In this document: positions 55,914 through 64,000 of the stretch, in pieces
How positions within the stretch are numbered: position 1 is the first letter of the stretch
How the letters are laid out: the number at the start of each line of letters is the position of its first letter
Source of the DNA: Balaenoptera acutorostrata
Taxonomy: Eukaryota > Chordata > Mammalia > Artiodactyla > Balaenopteridae
Direction: 5' to 3'
Assembly: GCF_949987535.1 (NCBI RefSeq)
Contig: NC_080064.1
Location: 128,740,708 to 128,804,707, forward strand
Length of the DNA stretch: 64,000 bases
Position numbers and translations under genes: made by a program
The notes under the pieces: model-generated
What the model was told of the DNA's origin: nothing
Seen by the model: the letters and a program-made list of their open reading frames with translations, nothing else
The model's database searches: none

Positions 55914-57544
55914 GTGCGTGCAACAGGAGATGCGCTATGCCCATCCATCCATAGTTTTATTGCAATGCATAAACCAAGCTCTCTTTCACTTTTTCAAAGC
56001 ATTTCATTTTGATTATGGTCTGATAGTCAGTATTTTGTGGGCTGAATTACCTTAGGTGGCATTATGCGCAAAGGGCCTCCTTGGCCTATACAAATTATTT
56101 TCTGTATAAGCTAATTTCTACCTTTGGCCCTTTATGCCAACTTTGGAATCTCTTCCTATAATAGTATTATAATGGATATAATATCGATCCTTTTTTTAAT
56201 TCTATCTATCACAAAATTGTGTAGAACTGTGGATGTGAGGTTAGCATATTACCTAGTGGCTAATTTAGAAAAAGTTATTTGAACGTAGTAATGTTCTGTA
56301 TTACTGCATTGCTATAATAATGATACTTGATTTTATGTCTCACTTATCTGGTAGTTAAACTCCTGATAGCTTTAACCTTAAGGAATACAATTATGAATGC
56401 AGAGATAAGCTCCAAAGCCACCAATCAGAAGGGAAAATACCTTCCACTTCCCCTTGCACTCTTGAAGTAGGAGAGGTATAGAATCCACCTTGAAGCCTTG
56501 AGCGGAGGCTGATGAAGTAGATTTTACAAATATTTTTTAAAAATTAAAAAAGAATAACTTAGCACTGTAGCCGTAAGCTTTAGTTGGCTAAAAGTTTACA
56601 TACGTAGGATGACTCATTGGTCAACAGTATCGGGGAAATGAAATATTGATGAAGTACCTATTTAGTGTGAAATAGATCTAATTTTAACTGTCTTCTTAGA
56701 GAATTATTCAGAAACTAATTTTGAAACAAATTAGAAAACTTATGTACATCTGATCTTACTATTCTTTATAGACCTGAGTTGACAGATATTTGCTATAGAT
56801 TTTTCTGTTCTTGAGAATGAATGAATTAGTAAATGAATTTGAGAACTAAGAAATTATGTGTGCTTTATCTTTATACATTTATTGTAGAGGTATTATCAGT
56901 AAAGAATAATTAAGGTATAAAACAATTATAGCGTTACATTATAATATATTTTACTACTGTTTAAAACTGCTCTCTAATGAAATAATCTGTTTTTGGTAAG
57001 GCTATATGCATGTAAATACTACCAGAGGGTTTGTAGCCAAATTCATATTTTATTTAATCTTACAGAATAATTTCCATAGAATTATATTGAATATTTAAGT
57101 TGGTAAGTAATGTACATATGTTATGGCACATGACAGAAAGAGATGCGAATAAAGGATAACTCCCGTATTTTTGCCATCAAGGCCTGGGTAAATGATAGTG
57201 CCATTTACTAGGGTAAACTAGTTCGGAGGCAGAAATCAAAAGGTTCTTTATTTTTTTGGCCATGTAAAGTATGATATGCCTTTTAGTCATATGAGTAGAG
57301 ATGTTATATAAAAGGTCAGATATTGCATAGGTTTGGCAGAAGCTGCATGACGCTAGACCGTCATCAATGTAGCTTTGCAATAAGTTCTCTGAGCAGAAAT
57401 GTTCTAATGACAGTATATCCAAATCAATTAAATCCTGAGCTTTTACATGCCTTTTTTGTTCAGCAGGATGACATCTTTTAAAGTACTGGGGACTTCTACA
57501 TTATAGGCTTATATTACCTAAAGATAACCTCTACTATACAAGTT

Positions 57545-58190
57545 AACAGAAACTTCCCACAACTGTCTTTCTCACCTGGACTAATGCAGTAACCTCTTAA
57601 CTGGTTTCGTCACATCCACTCAGGCTGTATCTCTTCTCTACCAACAGCCAGAGTGAACTTTTAAAAATGTAAATCTAATCATGTCTTTCATCTGCCTAAA
57701 ACATTTAAACTGTGTCCATTTGCCCTTAGGCAGTCTAAATCCATACCACTTGGCTTGCAGAACTGTATGTGACCTGGCCCCTTCCCTCACTCACTAAGCT
57801 CTTGCCAATTAAGCCTTCTTTCAATTTTTCTAACACTCTAAGCTCGTTTCCCTCTCAAATCTCTCGTATATGGTATTCCCTCTACCAAAAATGCTTTTCC
57901 CTTTAGCAACTTCTACTCATCAAAACTCACTTAGATATTACTTTCCCAAAAGTAATATGACATCCTAATCTGAAATAGTTCTCCCCTCTTTTTCTCTTTG
58001 TGACCTGCTATATTCCTTCGTTGCATTTGTCAAAATTTGTAATCATACGTTTATTTAAGGGATTGTTTGTTTAACTGCCTATCTTACTCCATATTCTCTA
58101 AATGTTTTCATTCACTATAATATATTCAGTGCCTAACATCATATCTGTTTTCATTAAACAGTAAATATTTGTTGAATGAATGAGTAAATC
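57545..58190 (+). mobile_element. L2 LINE 3' part, sense
   Basis: 'acctggactaatgcagtaac', 'cagagtgaacttttaaaaat', 'atgtgacctggccccttccc' and the terminal 'aaatatttgttgaatgaatg' are L2 3' words in the correct order. Confidence 0.82.
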
Positions 58191-58199
58191 AGTTCTTTA

Positions 58200-59200
58200 A
58201 GCAGTGGGATGCTATAGAAATTATTCCAGTTTGGGAGAAACATGACCAGATTTATGTCTTAGATCATTTTGGCAGCTTTATAGATGCCTGATTGGAAGGG
58301 AATAAAGTTGAAAACAGCAAGACTACATAAGAGGCTATTGCAATAGGCCAGGTGAGAGATGATGAGGGGTCCAATCTAAGGTGATAGCAGTGGGAAATGA
58401 GAAGAATAGACAGATTTTTTAAAATATTTAAGAGCTGGAATTGATGGGACTTTGATTAGTTATTAAAAATGAGAGAATGATACCCAGGTGTCTTGATACG
58501 GTGATAGATAGTAATACTGAACCAAGATAGGGATTTCAGGAGAAACAGCCGGTTATAGGGGGGGAAAGGTACATGCGATTTTCTTGATATGTTGAGTTTG
58601 AAGTACCTTTGGACATCCAAATGGAGAAATATCATAGACAGTTGGATAGAGATATGATATGTTTCTGGAAGTCACCAGAGAAGCCTGAGATGGAGATAAA
58701 AATTAGGAATCGTCAATTTACAGATAACAGTTGAAACCACAAGAGTGGATAAAATTGTCTAGGAATAGAGGATAAAGTGAAAAGAGGAAAGTCTATGCTA
58801 CAGGGAGCAAGCAGAGAAAAGTATCTGGCTAAGGAGACAGAAAAGGAACGGTCAGAGAAATAGGGCAGAAGAATGCCATAACCAAAGTCAGGAGAAAAGA
58901 AAAGTTCAAGGCGGAACTGGTCAGTAGTGCATTGTGAAGCAATGAAAGGACAGAGAAATGTTTTTGAACTTGGCACCGTGTGGGTTACTGACTGCTTCGG
59001 CACTGCAGTTACATGTGGAGGCAGAAGCCAGATAGCAGTGGTTTGAGGAGGAAGATTTTTTTTAAAAAGTGGACACATTGGTATGTAGATGACTTTCAAT
59101 AAGCTCAATTAAGAATGAAAAGGTAGAGAAAAGGTAATGTCTGGGAGGGGGTTATAATTTCAGAACTGAGCATGTTTATAAAATAAGAAAGAATCTTTGT
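58200..59200 (-). mobile_element. L2 LINE fragment, antisense
   Basis: It follows the minus-strand L2 order: 'ggctattgcaataggccagg' and 'gagagatgatgagg', then 'gatatgttgagtttgaagta' and 'ggacatccaaatggagaaat'. It starts within 10 bp of the end of a sense L2, giving an inverted pair. Confidence 0.78.
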
Positions 59201-59514
59201 AGAAGAGGTTAAAGGTATAGGGAATAGTTGATGTCCCCAGATAGGCTATTATTTCAAGTTTTAATCTTTGTCAAGACCCTTGTTCTCTATTTTACCCTGT
59301 AGAATGGAAAAAGTGGTACATTTAATAAGTTTTTTCCTGAATGTATCTCTAATGATTATTTTAAGCATATTTTAAATGTCATTTTCATACTTTTAAAAGA
59401 CACTAATATATTTTTTAATTGATAATTCTGTTTTATACTTACCTGACAGTATTCATCTTCCAGGTGTCCAGGTGCTTTTACATGTTGCTTAATTTAATTT
59501 CCCATAGTAGTTCA

Positions 59515-59889
59515 TAGGTTTTCTTTCTTTTTTTTTTTTTTTTTTTAATTTATTTTTTGGCTGTGTTGGGTCTTCATTGCTGCGTACGGGATTTTCTCTG
59601 GTTGCGGTGAGCGGGATCTGCTTTTCGTTGCGGTGCGACGTCTTCTCATTGCGGTGGCCTCTCTTTTGAGGAGCACGGGCTCTAGGCGAGCGGGCTTCAG
59701 TAGTTGTGGCTCGCAGGCTCAGTAGTTGTGGCTCGTGGGCTCTAGAGCCCAGGCTCAGTAGTTGTGGCACACGGGCTTAGTTGCTCCGCAGCATGTGGGA
59801 TCTTCCTGGACCAGGGATAGAACCTGTCCCCTGCATTGGCAGGTGGATTCTTAACCACTGAGCCACCAGGGAAGTCCTAGATTTTCTTT
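59515..59889 (-). mobile_element. CHR-type SINE, antisense, with 12-bp target-site duplications
   Basis: TAGGTTTTCTTT (59515-59526) and TAGATTTTCTTT (59878-59889), one mismatch, bracket an antisense SINE. Its body contains extra 'ctcagtagttgtggctcg' repeats, an intermediate subfamily. Confidence 0.9.
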
Positions 59890-61479
59890 ATTTTGAGGGA
59901 TTACTAGGCTAAAAATGTTACTAATAAAATTTTTTAAATTGTAATTGACTTGTTTCGTTGAAAAGATTTCTTTAAATAATTATATATACATTATTGAACT
60001 GGTTGATTGCAAACAGTGGTTTTGCTTATTTATCTTGAATTTTTTTAAAAAGCACCACACTTTGTCTAATATATTTATTGTAAACCTTAAAGACCATAAA
60101 TGCAGCTGCCTGGTTGCCTCAATAGATTTTATTTTCTTTTATCAAAATATTTTTTAAAGAAATAAATGACAGGGAAATAAGTGTACAGCATGCACATTGT
60201 TTTTATCCTGTGCTAAAATACTTTGCACTACTCTCCAAATTTAGGGCTGTGGGTGCACACATTGACAACCCTTCTGTGCTAATTAGAAAATATTTGAATA
60301 AGCACAGTTATATCTGTCATGCATTTTGTTTAGTGTGAATAATATACTTTAATGAGCAGTTTTGATTTTCCTTTTATTTATGTCTCTGTTATAACTACTA
60401 TATTTTAAGGGGGAAAATCCTCTTCTGACATATTTCTCTTGCCTCTTACTAAAACTAACAAATTTTTCCTGTTAAAAATATTTAGGCCAGAAATTCCCCC
60501 TTCTTTTATTAACAATAACAACAATAACAAAAGAAACCTATAATCTTAACATTTAATTTTTGAGGGGGTATGAGGAATTAACTTTGCCTGAGTTTTAAAT
60601 TTTTGCCATGACTCTAGCAAGTTGCTTTATATTCATTTTACAGTGATAATCATTAAGTGGAAGTTGATAATGCCATTAAGTTTGAAACTTACACCTATAG
60701 GCAATTGTGCATCTGTCAGACACTCATTTTCTACTCTAGATTTAAAGAAATAAAAATGCTAATTTGTAAGCATTAGAAACATAAATGCTAATTAGCCATT
60801 ATTTTATATAAGCAGACTTCTTTTGACATTAATAAAATGTTTACTTACAGAAGGAGACTTGTGGATGATCAGAAAGCAGTGAAACAGATTTTACTGATTC
60901 TACTAGGGTAGATTGGGAATGGAAAAACTGGACCTGTCTTGCATTAAGTATTATTTCCTTAAGATTATATACTGTCACCAAGTTGAAATTTTATTTTAAT
61001 AATAATATCATCTTGATGATAGTACATCAAGCAATATTGTAAATTGCCATTAAATGTACTTTGACAACTCTAATTTTTATTAAATAAATATCTAATGATT
61101 GAAGACTGCTGTATTAGTGGGAAATATAAGTTCAGTATTCATCACACTGGACTACCTCTGTATATGTCGTATTTTAAATTCTAGAAAATAAAGTTAGTGA
61201 AATCAGACTTCATTTAGACTTTTTTTTATATTCCTTAAAACTAGTTATCACTTAGTTGCTTAGAATGAAGTAGCTAATCCCCTTTTCCCCAACTACTAGT
61301 CTAGATTCTTAAAATTAGTGGTATATTTCATCTTTTGGAAGTTAAGCACTGTTTAATTTTTATTGCATATGCTTACTTGTTCCACTCTCCTGCTAACCAA
61401 GTCAATATCTATATTTCTAGTTAAATTGTTTTCTAACTCAGAATTATCTATGATAAAAATAAGTGACATTTATTGAGTT

Positions 61480-61640
61480 TTTAATATGTAACTGGCACTG
61501 TGTTAAGCATTTTGTATGTATTATCTCATTTGTTGTAATTTAATGAGGTGGATACTAATGTGATCCTCATTTTACTGATGAAGAAACTAAGACTTCAAGA
61601 AATCTGTAAAGACAAGTGAAATAAGTGGTGGAGCCATATT
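61480..61640 (-). mobile_element. MIR SINE fossil, antisense
   Basis: 'ggcactgtgttaagcatttt', 'tattatctcatttgttgtaa', 'cctcattttactgatgaaga' and 'aaactaagac' follow the antisense MIR core. Confidence 0.78.
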
Positions 61641-61766
61641 TGTATATCTGTTTCATTAATTCAACTCATATTAAATGCCTGTTACCTTGTGGCAAATACT
61701 GGGCTTGGCACCAGTTTGCATGAATGAATAAAGCTAATGCTCCCTTTGCTTGGAACAGAGTTGATT

Positions 61767-61793
61767 AATAATAATAATGATAATAATAATAAT
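61767..61793. repeat. (AAT)n microsatellite
   Basis: A short AAT-unit run with one interruption. An 'agagttgatta' word occurs on both sides, suggesting a small local duplication. Confidence 0.85.
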
Positions 61794-61814
61794 AGAGTTG
61801 ATTAACCATAATAA

Positions 61815-62070
61815 TAACAACATAGACACTTACATTTTCTTTGTGCCAAACATTACTTGGAGCAATTTTTATATGTTTATTTACTTAATCCTCACCAAAG
61901 CCGTATACAGCAGGTACCATTATTATCTCCATTTTCAGATGAGGAAACTGAGGTAAAGAGAGGTTAAGAAACTTGTCCAAGGTCACACACTGTGTGTCTG
62001 TGTTAAGAGATGTGATTCAAATCCAAGCAGCCTGGTTCCAGTGTCTGCGATCATAACCACTATCCTTTGC
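61815..62070 (-). mobile_element. MIR SINE fossil, antisense, nearly full length
   Basis: 'ttacttaatcctcaccaaag', 'tatctccattttcagatgag', 'ggttaagaaacttgtccaag' and 'tcacacactgtgtgtctgtg' followed by 'gattcaaatccaagcagcct' cover most of an antisense MIR. Confidence 0.85.
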
Positions 62071-62079
62071 TTCATCTAA

Positions 62080-63960
62080 CAGTAAAGACAGATGATGAAA
62101 AAAATAAATACAAGTGTCCTAAGTGTTATAAGAGAGGAAGTAAGGTTCAATTGGGAGCATATGAATGAGTCTTTGTCTCTTCTGGTAGGGGGCCAAATAA
62201 GGCATTCCTGAGGATGAGACATTTTAGCTGCAATCTGAAAGATGAGTATGAGTAAGTTAGGTCAAGGAGAGGGAGGAAAGGGGATCATGAATAGCATGTG
62301 CAGAGGCTCTGAGATAATCACATTAGAATGACTAGAAGAGTCCCAGTATGGCTGGCGTTTGCTCTGGCTTCAAGAGATAGGTAGAGTCCAGATTGAGAAG
62401 GACCTTTTAGACTTTTTTAAGGTTTTAGATTTTAATTTAGGAACAGTAGGAAGCTAATGAAGGATTTAAAATAGGGAACATGGCCAGATCTGGTTTGTTC
62501 TGAATAGAGTATGAAAAATTGATTAGAGACTAATAAATCACTTAGGAGGTTCTTCTGGTAATAAGGATTTTGACCTGGTGATAGAAGTAAGGTAGCGATG
62601 TGAAGAGATTCATGAAATATTTCAAATGTAGAGTATATGGGATTTGATGAACGAGGCAAAGGATTGAGGAGGAGTCCAGAGTATAAATTGCAGTAACAAC
62701 TCCAGAATTTCTACATGGGGGTGGTTTAGCAATGGCAGTCTGGTTGGAGGGAGCAGGGTCAGGGTGTGTCTTAAATCTGTTTTTATACAGTAAATGCAAT
62801 GTTTTGACTTAGATTATACATTTATTTGTGGTGGTTTGGGAAAGGTAATAATAGAGACTAGCAGGTGACATTTCTAGGGCTGCAAGGGTAACTCCCAAGT
62901 TTTGACTGAGTACAATTGATTGGCTACCTCCTGAAATAGATAACCCTGGAAAAGGAAGAATATATGGGAGAGGATGTATAGAAGGAGGTGGAGATCACAA
63001 GCTTAGTTTGAATATGTTGAATTTGAGTTATCTGTGTGAGGCATCCAAGTAGGAAAGTCTGTTGGGCAGTTGATTGTATCGTTGTGGCGTTTAGCAAAGA
63101 TGGCAGAGCTAGAGAAGTAAATTGGAGAATTTTCTGCATGTAGATGATAATTGAAGGTATGAAAGTAGATGAAATCATCTAGGATGAAAGTAAAAAGTGA
63201 GACATCTAAAACATCTCAAAAAAAAATCAGAAAAAATTCCAGAATTAAAAATTTTGCTAGAGGAGAGGTGATAAAGGAGATGGAGAAGTAACAACCACAT
63301 TGAAAGGTAATAGGTAAAGTAGAACAATGTGATGTCATGAGATCAAAAGAAGAGAAATTTTCAAATACAAGAGAGTTGTCTATTTGCTGCTGAGAGGTCA
63401 AGTATAAATGGGTTCTAAAAATTCTCCACTAGATTAATCAACACGGAGGTGATCAATCTCATTTAGTGAGAGCAGTTTCACCGGGCTGATAGAGGCCAGA
63501 GTAGAGTAGGAGAAGATGAAAAGTACTTCTCAATGGAGATGAGAATTAAGAAAAGTAATTCAAAACGATAAGCAAGAAGGACAGTAGCTGGAGGGGAAAG
63601 TGGTTAAAGAGAGTGTTCTCCTAAGCTGTCTACCTCATTTGTTCATTTTCCTCTGGAAGTCACATTTTATCATGTTAAGTAATCTGTTCAATCCGAGTAT
63701 GACAGACGGGTTTGATTTTTTAATAGAGAATATAGGTGAGGAAACAGTCATAAAAAGAAAAATCTTGGATGAGAATTTTGGCAGGGTTTATGTGCCGCAT
63801 GAGGTACGCATTTTTACTTATTTTCTTTCTATCTGTTCTCCCTCCAAACTGAAAGTGAACTAGGAATAGAAGACTTCTATGAACAGAGGGGTATAAGACT
63901 AACAGTTCTGAAGTACAGGGAAAGACAGCCTAGGTAGCATAGGTAAAATGACTACTACAT
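62080..63960 (-). mobile_element. long L2 LINE fossil, antisense
   Basis: The minus-strand L2 order runs across nearly 1.9 kb: 'gcatgtgcagaggctctgag', 'gaacatggccagatctggtt', 'gaatttgagttatctgtgtg', 'gtttgctgctgagaggtcaa' (with changes) and 'gtgagagcagtttcaccggg'. No frame survives. The listed minus-strand frames of 75-85 residues here are fragments of it. Confidence 0.75.
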
Positions 63961-64000
63961 TTCAATCCATAAATTTTAAATATTAGAGGGAAAATGGAAC

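Larger units (their letters stand above)
55914..64000 (+). other. DCAF6: intron after exon I (incomplete)
   Basis: 8.1 kb up to the window end. I looked for the next expected DCAF6 block (Asp then an Asn-rich start) and did not find it. It carries L2 fossils in both orientations, one SINE and two MIRs. The stretches 55914-57545 and 59890-61480 hold nothing recognisable. Confidence 0.7.

Noticed and set aside
60840..60900. Possible next DCAF6 exon after ttacttacag
   Set aside because: The sequence after the AG does not encode the expected Asn-rich continuation and no donor follows in frame.

Overview
This window is mammalian nuclear DNA: 64 kb of the interior of one large gene, DCAF6 (DDB1- and CUL4-associated factor 6, also called NRIP or IQWD1), read on the + strand. 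Nine exons are recognisable by their protein, reading frame and splice sites. Together they encode about 1.36 kb of coding sequence, from roughly residue 85 of the human protein through most of the N-terminal WD40 propeller and into the Ser/Pro-rich linker. The first exons, the C-terminal WD repeats, the IQ motif and both gene ends lie outside the window. Everything else is intron.

The organism is most likely a cetacean (whale, dolphin or porpoise), or at least a whale/hippo-lineage artiodactyl. The evidence is the repeat content: about fourteen tRNA-derived SINEs of the CHR type (head with a 'cttccctggtggcgcagtgg' signature and a GGTTCGAGCCC-like B box, tail of AAATA units), plus artiodactyl-type L1 elements. 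This is inferred from repeat families remembered by eye, not from a database search.

Layout. 1-1.1 kb: intron with an antisense ERV-type LTR, then exon A (1100-1285). 1.3-23.1 kb: a 21.8 kb intron made almost entirely of antisense L1. It holds old L1 debris, a full-length but dead 7 kb L1 (3033-10105) bounded by a 14-bp target-site duplication with a SINE nested inside its ORF2, and more old L1 carrying SINEs. 23.1-28.3 kb: exons B, C and D (WD repeats), with a double retroposition scar just after exon C and an MLT1-like LTR. 28.3-35.4 kb: SINEs, an odd hairpin plus tandem-repeat segment, L2 and L1 pieces. 35.4-38.7 kb: exons E, F and G, covering the end of the propeller and the disordered linker. 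38.7-55.9 kb: long introns with L2 and MIR fossils, two alternative-type cassette exons H and I, and one extra candidate exon that would truncate the protein. 55.9-64 kb: intron dominated by L2 and MIR fossils in both orientations.

The nine exons join in phase without a frame break. DCAF6 is known as a substrate-receptor subunit for CUL4-DDB1 ubiquitin ligases and as a nuclear-receptor coactivator. The linker is encoded by a run of phase 1-1 exons (F, G, H, I), so any of them can be skipped without shifting the frame. I found no evidence of a novel gene system. The points of interest are splicing architecture and the history of nested retroelements.
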